Below are positions 11,042 through 22,452 of a stretch of 53,965 bases of DNA, one piece after another (positions within the stretch are counted from its first letter, which is position 1; every line of letters starts with the position of its first letter). Both the position numbers and the translations under genes were made by a program. The notes under the pieces were generated by a model. The model did no database searches, had not been told where the DNA came from, and was given only the letters and a program-made list of their open reading frames with translations. Source of the stretch: Hypsibius dujardini. Taxonomy: Eukaryota > Tardigrada > Eutardigrada > Parachela > Hypsibiidae. Location: positions 1 through 53,965 of the forward strand of contig LRSR01005206.1 in NCBI GenBank assembly GCA_001579985.1. Reading direction: 5' to 3'.

Positions 11042-13336
11042 TTATTTGTTTGTCTGTCTGCCTGCCTCAGTTCATGTTTCCATCTGCAATGTACGTAATA
11101 TGTTGCTACATATATGGCCACATGTCTAGCAGCTCCATCTGTCTGTCAGTTAATGACTGTCAGCGTATGATTTATATGACGTTCAACTTCGAAGTCGTCG
11201 ACCTGTTGGGCCTTCTGCCTGTCACTTTGTCTTACAATTTGAATGACTGCATGCCTGCTTAACTAACTGTCCGTTCATCCGATCCGACCATGCGTTGGCC
11301 CATCTATCCTTCAGTCACATGTTTGGCCCTATCGCCTTCTCAGCAAGCTTGTCTCTTTGCCTAACGATGTGTCTGAAAGTCGGTCTATCTACTCCGTAAC
11401 CATTGCAGGGACCTCCCAGTTCGTACCTGCAAATGGCGTTGTTATTCGGCACGCCCTTGATTTTCATGTGATTGGCAATGCGAAAGGACACCAGCGAACC
11501 GAGCGTCGACACCACCACCAGCACCGGCACCTGCGTGCCCGTCAGCACAGCCACTCCCAGCGGATACGCCTCATCCGCCCCAACCAGCGGTACTTCCGCC
11601 CGGCCCGTCTCATCCAGCACCATCTGCAGCCAGCCCGTTGATTCATCCTCCGACTGACAGGAGACCAGGGCCACTTCTGGGCCGGTATTGCTGGCCACTA
11701 GCAGCATCTTCCACTCGAGGACAGCCCAAAAGTGGTAGAACGGCAGCCGCTGATCAGAGAAGCCGCCGCAAACGTCCCCGAAATCGGTGAAGACGGGGTC
11801 GCCCGTCTTTGGCGCGTGAACGATGGCCAGAATGGGCTGTGTTTCGCCCTGTTTCTGGTAGGAAACGGCAAAGACAAACGTCGAGAGCCAGACTACTCGA
11901 CGGCAGACGTAGGCTTGGCCCTTCGGACCGGTGATGACGCGCGCGACCGTCAGGTCCGGTTTGTACTGCACCAGTGAGCCGTCCGGGCGGCCCACTACAA
12001 ACTGCTTGCCCTTCGGACTCCAGCTGACACTGACAGCACCGGCTTCGCGGCCCACGCCGTTAATGGTGGTCTGATTGCCGTCCTTTACGTCGAAGAGGCC
12101 CAGGGAGCCGTCACCGAGGGCGACGGCAAAGGTGTCTTCTTCCAATGGGATCCACGCAAAGTCGGAAATGGTCGCGCCGGCCTGACTGCTGAGGTTCACC
12201 GTGTGGAACGGCTGCGTATTGGGATCCTAAAAAGATGGGTCAATAATTAGGGCTCAATAAAACGTAAGCACTAAACGAATTCTGAGAGAAGTGTTAACCA
12301 TCTTCAACAAACCTAAAGAATGAAAAATAAACGAATTTATCAAAGTTGAACGTTTAAAAATGTACGGCGCGTCGTTCTCGCCATCTAATAGCATCTATCA
12401 ATCAAGCACACATGGATATCACTATCCTTCTCCAATTGAGATATCCCAGGGCTAGTTTTTGCTTTTTTCAAAAATAGTATGAATAAAAAAATTAAATGCA
12501 ACTTTGCTAATTCTCAAACCAAGAGCGCATACTGACAAACAAGGAAACGTATAGAACGGAAAATATTCAAGCAACTGAATCAATCAATCAATCGATCAAG
12601 GGGACGATTCAATCAAATTATTTTACCAAATTTCATGTCCATCAACCAATCAAGCCACCAGTTCCCACGGGTAACTCACTCGACGAGGAAAAGCTCGCGT
12701 ATCATAAAGCAAAACCACCGGCACGTCCTGACGAATGACCGCCACGGCAAGTGTCAATCCCGATGCACTAAATGCCACAACGACGGGCTGCCAGTCTAGC
12801 GCGATAGCAAACGCGCCGCATTCCTGAAGATCTCGCGGAGCGACATTCGGTCCGCCGGTGATCGCTGCCCCGAAACTTCCGTGATCCATTACGTAAAATC
12901 CTAAAAAATTGAGCGTCAACATAAAACCCAACCGCGGTTTCATTTTTCGGCTCACCGTTTTCGCGAACACACACGACATAGCCGAATTTGTTGGTGACGG
13001 TCAGACCGCGGATCACCCCTGACAGCTCCTTTTCCCGGTCGGGCTGCCATGCCACCAGCTCCGAAAGCTTCTCGAAACGAAAATCCTACAGCAGAAACTT
13101 ACTTTGCCAATCGCAAAAATTAAAATCCAAGTAGGAAGAGGAAAGAAGTGGACAGAAATCCCGGTTTGCGTTTCATTATCGCAAAGCTTTGTGAGGTTGC
13201 AGCTGTGAAACGACACAGCACTTTCTTTGAGCCGTTTCACAACCAGGCCTCGTATTAACAATTTTTAAAATACAATTTTTCCAACTAATTTTAGATAACT
13301 TGCCTTCGTATCTCCCGCATCTGGTGCAGGCTCCAT
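6025..13336 (-). CDS. NUP214: Nuclear pore complex protein Nup214
   Basis: Ten coding exons on the minus strand (13304-13336, 12956-13085, 12680-12900, 11427-12226, 10236-10743, 9870-10160, 9445-9784, 8136-9095, 6951-8027, 6025-6617) join in phase to a 1,650-residue protein. Residues to about 395 form the N-terminal beta-propeller, with the family-specific run VSWSPKGKQFVVGRPDG and a following VQY. Residues about 565-775 are coiled coil (exons 6-7), the part that in animals pairs with Nup88 and Nup62. The rest is a long FG-repeat tail with many GFG motifs. Nup214 sits on the cytoplasmic face of the pore, where its propeller docks the mRNA-export helicase DDX19/Dbp5 and its FG tail binds exportin CRM1. 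Human Nup214 is longer, mainly in the FG region. The 11-codon first exon ends in a GC donor. An acceptor-like TTTCAG 15 bases before the ATG suggests a 5' untranslated intron. Confidence 0.95.
10913..11062. repeat. (CTAT)n-(CTGT)n compound microsatellite in Nup214 intron
   Basis: On the plus strand about twelve CTAT units run into more than fifteen CTGT units, within the 683-bp Nup214 intron between 10744 and 11426. In the Nup214 transcript it would read as (ATAG)n and (ACAG)n. No exon was found in this intron. Confidence 0.95.
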
Positions 13337-14567
13337 GCCGAACGCTGAAACCCTCGGAGAATTAAATTTCCATCAAAATACCAACTTAGAGAATGAGAAC
13401 AGAAATCAAAGTGCGGAAGAACAAAACATGACGATAAAAAACTCAAACAAGAAATTAAAAATATTCAATTGAAATGAACCGAATCAAACTGAACGGCTGA
13501 ACAACAGCGATCTTAACATCGGCCGACCAATCAAGCGAACTGAAGTCCGAAAGCCAATTTCCCTGGGCAGAGTACACGCTGAACCGGGGCAACGGTAAGA
13601 GGACGTTGCCTAAATATGCAAATATTTGGTGGGCCGCTTGTGGCAGACTGCAAGGCAGCTGTTCTGTCCAGTTGTCATATTTACCCGCTCGACCTGCTAC
13701 AGTCACATGGCATGTAGTGAAGAAATTTCGGAAAACGTGCTCTCGCCTCGCGCTGAAGTGAAAAACGGCGAACCACGTCGTGCGTTTGTTACTTCGTGTC
13801 CTTTTCGCAACGACTGCCGATTTCTCTCAAACGTCCGAATTCGCGTTTTTCCCGAGGCCCCCGCTCATTCCGCAAACCTCGTCCGAAGTCGAATTTTCGT
13901 CCGTCTGTTTTAATAATACACAAAAAGAGAAACAACATTGGGTTGTTTCTTCTTTTCCCCCGTTCGCGCTCCGCCATCACCCGTCACTTTCCTTCCTCGA
14001 GTTTGTCTGCGCCCTGATTGTCTCGCCACCTAATTTATGAGCGCTTCGGCTTACCACACAGGTACGTGTAAGTTGAAGGGGTTTTTCTCAGGGGTAAACT
14101 CGGGAGCAAAACTTTCTTGACCTGAGCGGGTATATATCCATCATATAAATTGGCAGTTGATTGATCCATTGTGCTTGGCCTGCATTTCTCACTGTATTTA
14201 CTGCGTTGATTGATTGATTATGAGCTGGTTTGCGCAGTCGATTGTTTGCTTGTTTCTACTCGTCATCGATGACCTCATTGTCGTTTCTCGCTTTCCTGCC
14301 TTCTTTCTGAGTAATCACGATTCCTTTTATCTTCGGGGAACTTTTCTTTTCACATTTTTCGATTACGATCACAGGGACGGACATACCAATTTTCGATGTC
14401 GACATCCACACCATGTCAGAATGTGGCCCTCGAGCGATTTTTCTTTAAACTTGAATCTTGCTCCTCCTTATGGAATGGGACTGACTCTGGCAGTTTGTTC
14501 TGCGTTTTTTAGAGTGAGGGAGAAAAATCTTGCCGCGTTATTGATGGTGGGCCGTGTGTAGTGAGCG

Positions 14568-14680
14568 ATTGATTGATTGATTGCTTTACGGGTTTCTTCA
14601 GCAGGCGCTGCAACGGTTGATTGATTGATTGCTTTACGGGTTTCTTCAGCAGGCGCTGCAACGGTTGATTGATTGATTGA
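14568..14680. repeat. 48-bp tandem repeat carrying TGAT runs
   Basis: Two copies of a unit with GCTTTACGGGTTTCTTCAGC start at 14583 and 14631, 48 bp apart. They are flanked and linked by three- to four-unit TGAT runs, giving a TGAT-unique-TGAT-unique-TGAT pattern. Confidence 0.9.
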
Positions 14681-15568
14681 TGTATCAGCGACAGTTCCAG
14701 CATGTTTTTCCCTTTTCACTTTACCTGTTTGAGGTGTTTCAGTTTATCTCTGCGTGGTTTACATAACGTTTCTTTTGGTTTCGCAATTTTTCATATTGTT
14801 TGATGAAAAGTTTAACGTCGGTTTTTTTCAGGCCGGTATTTTTTTTAAAATTAACTGAGGAAAATTCTCAAATTAATTTATTCGCTTCCGGTTTTAAATA
14901 ACGGATCCAAACATACGCTCTTCACTTTTGGTTTATTTTCTCAGTAATATCTTGAACTTTGAAGTGGTCTCCGAAAGCGGGAGAGGGAAAATGGCGCGTA
15001 AGCGATTTGCCGCATCGTCGGCTGATGCAACCGACAACGACGAAACTGGGAGAGGTTTTTGTTGACGTCATTTACGACCCAGCACATTTCCCCCCCCCCC
15101 TCCGACTCTAAAATTTGTCAACTATATGAAATGAACTATACAGGGATATTTTTTAAAGGGCATTACTTTTTTCCCCTTTCTAAAATAATGCGCTCGAGGG
15201 CTAAATTACACACTACCATGGCGCTCTACGATGCTCCACTTTCGCACAACATACAGCAATATATAGCATCGATTATTTATATTGAGCGCTGTGTATAGCT
15301 GTGTAGTTTATTGGGGGGAGAGTGCCGCCGGGGAGAGCTTCGCGATCTCATTCTACCGCGTTGCTTTAGCGCAACTACGATGGCGACGATTGACGTGGTA
15401 GACGGATCGCGATCGCTCGCTGCCTTCTGGCGCGGGGTTAATTAATGCCGACCGATCGCCAGATAGTCACGTTCGCTGTGTCTGTTATATTTCATTTCAT
15501 ATATTTCCTCCACTCATCACACACCCTTTCAATATGCTCGATATTTTCAATATCTTCCCCCCCCCCTC

Positions 15569-15762
15569 TTTTGTCTGTCTGTCTGTCTGTTTGTCTGCCG
15601 GCCTGTCTGTCTGTCTGTCTGTCTGCCGGCCTGCCTGCCTGCCTGCCTGTCTGCCGGCCTGCCTGTCTGCCGGCCTGCCTGTCTGCCGGCCTGCCTGTCT
15701 GTTTGCCGGCCTGCCTGTCTGTCTGCCGGCCTGCCTGTCTGTCTTGTCTGCCTGCCTGCCCG
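15569..15762. repeat. TCTG/CCTG/CCGG compound array
   Basis: On the plus strand, blocks of TCTG alternate with CCTG and GCCGGCC interruptions over about 190 bases. The recurring higher-order word is GCCGGCCTGCCTGTCT, which places regular CpG and GCCGGC sites in the array. Confidence 0.95.
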
Positions 15763-16407
15763 CCTGCCCCTTTAGGGGATCGTCTTTCGACCTATTTATA
15801 AACCACAGAGAAGAACACACACGATCAGCCGAGAGCAATTTGATCTTTTTTTATTTCGTTAGATAAACAACCGTATTATTCGCAAGTCTGTAACGTAATG
15901 GGAAAATTTAGCTAATTACGTAATGTGATTAAATTTGACCTCCATTGCGTAAGTATTTGTTTGCGGAATACCGGTGACATACCCGCGTAAACCATTACTG
16001 GAAACATAGTGCTGACGTTTATATTTTATGTTTACAGCATAAAGTTATATTTTAAGGTATTTTGAGTGGCGTAAAAGCGGTGTTGGATTTTTAATATTTT
16101 ATTTAACTCAATTTTATTTTATCCATTACGTTCGGAAAGTATGGTTGCTTCGTAGTTGTTTGGTTAATTGCTTGATTGGCTATTGTTTTATTGTAATACA
16201 GTGAATGTTCTGTCTGTCCACTTTTATTCCAATACATTTTTAGCAATTTTTACGTAATAATGCATTGATGTTGTGGACGTTTAATGCGACTGTTTTGCCG
16301 TAGAAACGTATTACGAGTCTGTATAGTTTCATTGCTGGGAGTAAACCTGACAAGTGGGACGTTCCGCTTGTTAGTTTAGCTCAGCTACTTTTAACTCCTA
16401 GTAGTTT

Positions 16408-16482
16408 GTGTGTGTGTGTGTCCGAGTAGTGGGTTGTTTTGTATTGCGGTATGAAAGCGAGCACACACACACACACACACAC
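16408..16482. repeat. (TG)n and (CA)n inverted pair
   Basis: A run of about seven TG repeats at 16408-16422 is followed, some 40 bases later, by a run of about ten CA repeats at 16462-16482. The two are reverse complements and could form a stem with a roughly 40-nt loop. It sits just upstream of the predicted eIF5 leader exon. Confidence 0.85.
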
Positions 16483-16704
16483 CGGATTGAAGATGGCCTT
16501 GATCTTTGTTATGGTTACATAGATGTGGAGGGTCCTCGTGAGGAGAAAATAACCGGTGTTGCCTGGGTCACAGTTTTCGTCCCCGTGAAAACTGCAACTG
16601 TGTGTGTGAAAACTGTGTGTGTCTCTCTCTACTTGACTCCACCCCATTTGAGCTGCCTCATTTTCATCCCTTGTCTAATGGTCTCTCCTGTTCCGCTCCT
16701 TGCA

Positions 16705-17044
16705 GATCTACTCGGACGCGGCAATCCTTCGAGCTTTCGGAAGGAGATTCGAACGAGGAGGACGCAAGGGGCTTCACTGCCTCTTCTTCGACCGCAGCAA
16801 GAGCGCAGCATTCCGAGGTTTATGCCTGGCTACCAGTACCAGCGCGTCACTCGCTTCCATCACCGCCATTCAGTCTACCCGCCCTGGTCTGTGGGCCATC
16901 GGAAGGAGCTTGCGCAGTTGAGGACGACGACGTCGGAAAGACCGCCGTCCACCGCCGCCGAAGGGAGTCCGTGGTACTGTCCGTGCTAGTCCCTCGAGGA
17001 CCTCCGAGTGTCTGTGTGTGTGCTTGCTTTTCGGTTCCACACCG
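16705..17044 (+). other. Predicted eIF5 5' leader exon
   Basis: The segment is bounded by a strong acceptor (ccgctccttgcag) and a perfect donor (CCG followed by GTGAGT). A following acceptor-like CTAATAG at about 17171 would join it to the exon that carries the eIF5 start. Neither of the two longest frames through it continues into the eIF5 frame, so I read it as untranslated leader. It has a single ATG, at about 16821, in weak context. The boundaries are predicted only. Confidence 0.4.
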
Positions 17045-17197
17045 GTGAGTGAGACAGTTGCCCCCGTTTGTTGAATGACCGTGTACCTACTACCAGCAGC
17101 AGCAGCAGCAGCAGAGACCGACGACAAGATCGCATTCCCTTGATTATTTGCCAACGAGTCCCGCTAATAGCACTCACCGACAACAACCGCCGCTAAA

Positions 17198-20100
17198 ATG
17201 GCCGTCAACGTTGACCGCAGCAACAATGATCCCTTCTATCGTTACAAGATGCCCCGCCTGGTCGCCAAGGTAAATACTGTCCAACAGTGGTTTGGAAACA
17301 ATCGGACGATATGTCTGTGGAAACAATTGGACGATGTCTGTGAGAACGAATCAGAATACCCTTTACAGACTTTCTAAAGTATAGATTGCTAGATCTGTGG
17401 TGACTGATGAGAAAGAGATAGTTCCAGACACATGTTCAGGCATCTTTTGTTTAGGAATTAACAGACATGAAGGGAAAATAGATTCGACAGACATTTGTAC
17501 TGAGATCTGACTTGCGATGTTTGCAGACAGATTTGGGAAATCGCTAGACAGACTTCGACAGTCAAGACATTCATTCAGATTTCAGACGTGGGATATTTAC
17601 AAGCAGGCGTGTGCATTGGACAGACAGGCAGACATTCAGACATGTGATGTTTGCAGTGAAAATTGACAGGCGTGATCTCATGTATTCACACAGTTGTTCA
17701 AGCACGGGTGGAAGGTTCACCGTTTTAAATATTGCCGTTGTTTTTTCAGGTGGAGGGCTCTGGCAATGGCATCAAGACCGTCGTCGCCAACATCACCGAC
17801 ATTGCAAAGTCTCTCGAACGTCCGCCAACCTGTAAGGATGACACTCTTAATTTGGGCTTACTGATGTTGGGCGGTGGTGGTTTATTCTGTGTTTTGTTTC
17901 GGCCGCTTTTCAGACCCGCTGAAGTACTTCGGGTACGAGCTGGGAGCGCAGACCATGATCGACGCGAAGAACGAGCGCTACATCGTCAATGGCTCACACG
18001 ACGCGCTCCGTCTCCAGGAATTGTTGGACGGCTTCATCAAGAAGTTTGTCCTCTGCCCGAACTGCAACAACCCCGAAACCGTCTTGGTAATATCATCCTA
18101 CACGTGATTGATTGATTGATGTATTAGTTGGTTGTTTTTGTGCCTGGTCTGCTGATTGCATGGCTGCTTGATTGTTGATTGTTCTCATTTGTTGTCGTTG
18201 TAGTGCAGTGCTGGGCTGATTGATTGATTCTCTGTTACATGGTAGTAATCTGTTGTTTTTTCTATTCCAGCAAGTGAAGAAGACATTAATCCGCCAGAAC
18301 TGCGCTGCCTGTGGGCACAACTGCATCGTGGACATGAAGCAGAAGCTGACGTCGTACATTCTGAAGAACCCTCCCGCGGAGGTCGGCGAGTACGGCGAGA
18401 AGGGCGGCAAGACCAAAGGCAAGGGCAAGAAGGGGAAAGCCGGCAAGGAGGATGAGGAGAAGAAGGAGAACGGCGGGGCAAAGAACGGCGCCGCCAAGAC
18501 CAACGGCGGGGGCTCTGGTGCGACGCCCAATTCCCCGACCACTGAGACGGAAGACCCGGGCTTTGATGTGCCGCCCCCGGTGGACCGGGATGAGAATGGA
18601 TGGGACGACGACGACTGGGGCGAGGAAGACTCTGTGGAGGCGCGCAAGGAACGCCAGAAGGATCTGACGAACGGCATCAAGCATCTCACGCTGGATGACG
18701 ACCTGGAGAAAACAGAGGACGAGCGCTTGGATATCTTTTACGAGTTCGTTAAGGTGTGTAACTGACACTTTCGCTGATCGTGTGTCGGTTGAAGCTTTCT
18801 TCCTGTCTGGGCCTGCACCGTTTTTTTGTCTCAGTCTGACATATGTTTGTATCACACTTGCCTTGTCTGACCGTATTGCCGAGATTTTCTGGTTTACCTT
18901 ACCTCTGCGGTTGTTATCTGAATGATCTATCTATCTGACTTGCGCTCATGTAACCTGCCTGTTTGTCTGTCTGCCTGTCTTTCTCGCGCCCAAGTAACAT
19001 GTCCGACTGTCTGTTCTGCTTAATCCCTGTCCAGTATTGTCGGTATGTCAGGATTTTGCTGTCTGAATCTGCCTGTCTAAGCTGCCTTGTCTATAAACAT
19101 GCTGTCCTTGCCCTTCTCTGACTGATCTGCCCCGTGCTCTGTTAATTTGTGCTGCATACATTCCGTTAATTTAGCTGTCTGACTGGATGTGTTGTTGTCA
19201 GTCGGTTTACACTTACCTGTTTATAAAGCTGAATTTTTGGTCGTTTGATGTTTCAGAAGCACAAAGAGGGAAAGCAAATCGACGACAAGGAGATCATGGT
19301 AGAGGCCGAGCGCCTGGAGATCAGGGAGAAGGCGCCGCTGATTCTGGCCAATGTCTTATTCGACGAAGACATGGTGAAGCAGATTGGTCTCTACCGGAAA
19401 GTCTTCCTCCGCGTAAGTGTGTCTCGATGTTGTGGTTTTGGCTATCTTGCGGTGCTGTTGGTCGGTCCGTTGGATTCATTCTTGCCGGAGATAAGAAGCT
19501 AATAAACTGCGCTTTTATTTTCTTACATAAATGCACAGTTCACTCACGGGAACCATCGTGCCCAGAAGTTGCTGCTCGGTGGATTTGAACACCTCGTCGG
19601 TGTGCAGCACAGCGCAGTCCTCATGCCGAAAGCCGTGGCGATTTTGAAGGAAATGTACGACAAGGACGTCTTGGAAGAGGAAGTGCTGCTGGATTGGTAT
19701 GACAAGGTAAGAAACAGACTTTGAGCACCCGAAATTTGCTTTTAGATAATTGCTGAGATATTTGACAGTCTTATTTGTAGTGCTCGATTAGGGTTTATAT
19801 TTGAACGAAATGAGTTAAATTCACCGGGGATTTGTTTTGCTTAACATTTGTTACTTTGATTTGATAGCTTGAATAGCAATGTCTTGTCGTGTGCAGTGTT
19901 GCTCACCGCAGCTCTTTTGTTTATTATAGCCTTCAAAGAAGTACACGAAGAAGCTGAGCATCGCCGAGGACATTCGCAAGAAGGTCTTCCCGTTCATCAA
20001 ATGGCTGCGGGAGGCGGAACCCGAGTCCTCCGAGGAGGAGGACGACGGCGCCGGCGATGACGATGAGGACGCGGAAGAGGTACATTTTCGTCTGTGGCTG

Positions 20101-20392
20101 CCTTTATGGGGACAAACTTTCTTTTACAGCTTTGGTTGACTTGTCTCACGTCATTTTCTTCGTTGGTTAGGACATTCCGGTGGTCTCCATCAACAGGAAC
20201 GGCAACGGGGACGTGAAGAACGGCAAAGGAGGCGCAGTCAATGGCAAATCAGCGCCTGCCGGCAAGCTGACCAACGGAGCAGCCAAAGCTGCCGTGGCAA
20301 ACATCAACGGCGGTAACGGAAGCGGAAGCGGCAGCTCCACTCCCCCGACCGAGGAAGACGATGCGGAGGACGTTGATATTGACGCAATTTAG
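17198..20392 (+). CDS. EIF5: Translation initiation factor eIF5
   Basis: Eight coding exons (17198-17269, 17750-17831, 17914-18086, 18271-18753, 19257-19412, 19539-19706, 19930-20079, 20171-20392) close in phase to 501 residues. The N-terminus matches eIF5 closely and keeps Arg15 in FYRYKMPRL, the arginine finger that makes eIF5 the GTPase activator of eIF2. A zinc-binding pair of CxxC motifs follows (CPNC at 99-102, CAAC at 120-123). A charged linker rich in Lys, Glu and Asp comes next, then the C-terminal W2/HEAT domain, an acidic run, and the near-universal ending DVDIDAI. It acts in cytoplasmic 43S/48S complexes at start-codon recognition. A Gly/Asn/Lys-rich insert precedes the final acidic tail and makes the protein longer than human eIF5 (about 430 residues). 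The start context has A at -3 and G at +4. Confidence 0.96.
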
Positions 20393-20972
20393 TGGATCAA
20401 GCATAACCTGTATTCATTTCCCTTATCTCTTCACCGCGGCTCTACATCACATTTTTACATGCCTCTATGTGTGGTTTTGACCTTTGCTGCGTGTCTGTGT
20501 CTGGTTCTTGTGTCTGTGTGTGACGTGTTTGGCTTTTTTGATTTACGGTACGATTATTTATCGCGGAAATTATTGTCTCTTACTTTATTTTCCCCTTGCT
20601 TTTTCTGTACCCCCTCTACTTCCCTTCCCCCCTTTACTTTATATATATGCGATTTGTGCGGCACTATTCCTTTCTCTCAGTGATGCCACTGCACACATAC
20701 AGCAAGCGAGACGGAATTGTTCATTTCTCCCCGGGAGAGCTCTTGGGCGTTTTATGGTCGTTACTTTCTTCCGAGCGTTGAGTTTCTCGGGGATTTTTGT
20801 GCTCTTTTCACGAATAAAACTTTTTGCCGTGTAACACGTGATGCCGATGTTGTATAGAATGTCAGGTGATTCTCGGTGGGTGAGATCAGTCAGTCGCGTG
20901 ACGTCCTCGGCGGAGACGTCATTCAGTGGCGGAAAATTCCTGAGGCGCGGAGGCGTTGCTAATTGTGATTTG
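20393..20972. other. eIF5 3' UTR and gap to CRIPT 3' end
   Basis: The first part is the eIF5 3' untranslated region, T-rich with no gene, ending near the AATAAA at 20813. The remaining 150 bases separate it from the convergently transcribed CRIPT stop codon and should hold the CRIPT 3' end. No coding signal was seen. Confidence 0.6.
20813..20818 (+). promoter_or_regulatory. Polyadenylation signal AATAAA of eIF5
   Basis: A perfect AATAAA lies about 420 bases after the eIF5 stop on the same strand, before the convergent CRIPT gene. It is the first canonical signal after the stop. Confidence 0.6.
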
Positions 20973-22054
20973 TCAGACTGCGGATTGCTTGTAGTTTTTC
21001 GTTTCCAACATCTTTTTCCCGCACATTGCGCAAATCCCTGTGGAGCAACAGTGCGAAAAGGAGTGTGACTGGAAGTGTCCCATGATAAAAATGGCGGTGA
21101 ACCTTACCGATTTTGTACGCGCAGGGCTGGCAGTAGTGGGATCCGACTTGGTGGACAGTGACTTTACATATTTTGCACTTTTCGAATTTTTCATACGGCG
21201 TGAAACTAAAAAACATCCCACGCAAGGTAAAAAGTTGCAGTACATTTGTGCAGCAACCGATCAATCAATCAACTAAACAATCAATCAATCAATCAACTGA
21301 ACAATCGATCAATCAACTAAGCAACTGATCAATCGATAAATCAATCAACCGAACACATACCGAGCTTTTTTCGACGTGAGGGCTTTGTTTTCGTTAACTT
21401 TCCTCCCGCCGCCTTCTGAAAAGCAAAATCAAAATTACTCCTCTATCAGGCAATAGGACCACCAAATTATTATTGTGGACACCACATTAAAAAACTAACC
21501 AAAAATATAACATAACTACGACATTAACCAAGTAAATCAATGAAGCAATCGAACGAAACAATGAAGCAACGTGAATATAGCGTTTCCATCCGTCCCAGGC
21601 TGACGCACACATCTCGGAGCGTGCACAAAATCCAGACGACACAGTTTATAAATAACAGCACGAAAAATTGCTACTACCATAATTTACATTGTGAAGCGTA
21701 CTGACACAAATCGCGAGGCAAATATCCTCAACTGTAACACAGCCACAATGTGCTTTGATTGATTGATTCGGGTTTTGCAATTGATTCAATGGAGCTTTAT
21801 TGATCCTGTGTGGAACTCGTAGGTAGGTTGATTGATTAACGAAATGCGTACACATACCTGTCGTATTTCGAGCGCCCGATTTCCACGGATCTGGTGTGAT
21901 TACCTTCCCGAGTTTTGTTTGGCCTAAAACATGAAGGATTGAAATTCACTAAAAAAAAATATTTGACAAGTTGGCAGACAATGACCATGACAAGGACAAT
22001 ACAACACAATGGCAGACAAATCATTCTTCCAGACGTACATTTATCGCACACCAT
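20973..22054 (-). CDS. CRIPT: CRIPT, cysteine-rich PDZ3-binding protein
   Basis: Five small exons (22039-22054, 21858-21923, 21361-21415, 21108-21205, 20973-21037) join in phase to a 99-residue protein, against 101 in human. The translation runs nearly without gaps along the family: MVCDKC start, KLGKVITPDPWKSGARNTT, then GGGRKVNENKALTSKKAR. Next come CKIC, CQPC and ICAMCGKK zinc-binding cysteine pairs, and the C-terminal KNYKQSAV. The last residues form the PDZ-binding tail first described with PSD-95. CRIPT has also been linked to the minor spliceosome. The start exon contributes only 16 bases, which is typical of this gene's compact structure. The gene is convergent with eIF5. Confidence 0.95.
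21252..21345. repeat. (ATCA)n degenerate array in CRIPT intron
   Basis: A run of ATCA/ATCG tetranucleotides mixed with AACTAA interruptions lies in the CRIPT intron between 21206 and 21360. It is the complement of the TGAT arrays seen elsewhere in the window. Confidence 0.85.
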
Positions 22055-22284
22055 TCTAGGACCGTAAGGACGGGAATGGGTCCAATTGCCGTCACTGATA
22101 AAGCTGTTACAATCAGTCAGGAGTTAGCTAAATTCCTACCACAATCCGTAAATAGCACGAGAACGGACAAATATGGAAGAAATTACTTACTACTCGTAGT
22201 AATAAAATTATATAAAGAAGTCAGAAAACAAGGCTACGAGCATGGCATTCGGCAGCCTTGCGGCCATATTAATATATAAATCAA

Positions 22285-22405
22285 ATCAAGGATGGCGCTC
22301 ACTCATCTTATTCTAGCGCTCACTTATTCTATTTTGCCGCTCGCCTATTGTATACTGTCGCTCGCTCACTTTATTCAGCGCTCCCTTACTCTACTCTAGC
22401 GCTCC
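22285..22405. repeat. Degenerate 20-24 bp repeat (GCGCTCACTTATTCTA-like)
   Basis: Five diverged units resembling GCGCTCACTTATTCTA follow one another upstream of CRIPT and just before a candidate exon of the dermatopontin-like gene. A plus-strand frame through it looks hydrophobic like a signal peptide (starting MALTHLILAL). That is a by-product of the repeat and is not supported otherwise. Confidence 0.6.
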
Positions 22406-22452
22406 TTTAAATCGCCAAGACTCGACCGAATCGCTATTATCGCCCGCCGCAG

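Larger units (their letters stand above)
13337..16704. other. Shared upstream region of Nup214 (-) and eIF5 (+)
   Basis: About 3.4 kb with no supported coding exon separates two divergently transcribed genes, so it should hold both promoters and any 5' untranslated exons. It contains a 48-bp repeat with TGAT runs (14568-14680), a TCTG/CCGG/CCTG array (15569-15762), AT-rich blocks, and a (TG)n/(CA)n inverted pair near 16.4 kb. A good start context (AAAATGG) near 14991 opens a 23-codon frame, but I could not connect it to a gene. Confidence 0.5.

Noticed and set aside
14991-15063. Possible first coding exon (ATG in good context, MARKRFAASSADATDNDETG) of an extra plus-strand gene
   Set aside because: Joining it to the 16705 exon gives a frame that ends without any recognisable domain, and no other downstream exon was found before eIF5. 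It might be a 5' leader exon or chance.
16705-16989. The 16705-17044 segment as protein-coding exon of its own gene (acidic DSNEEDARGF frame or the GRGNPSSFRKE frame)
   Set aside because: Several frames are open because of composition. None continues into the eIF5 frame and none resembles a known domain. Position and splice sites fit a 5' leader better.
22285-22405. Signal-peptide-like hydrophobic frame MALTHLILAL as the start of the dermatopontin-like protein
   Set aside because: It is the translation of a degenerate 20-24 bp repeat and hits a stop before the next candidate exon. No donor joins it in phase.
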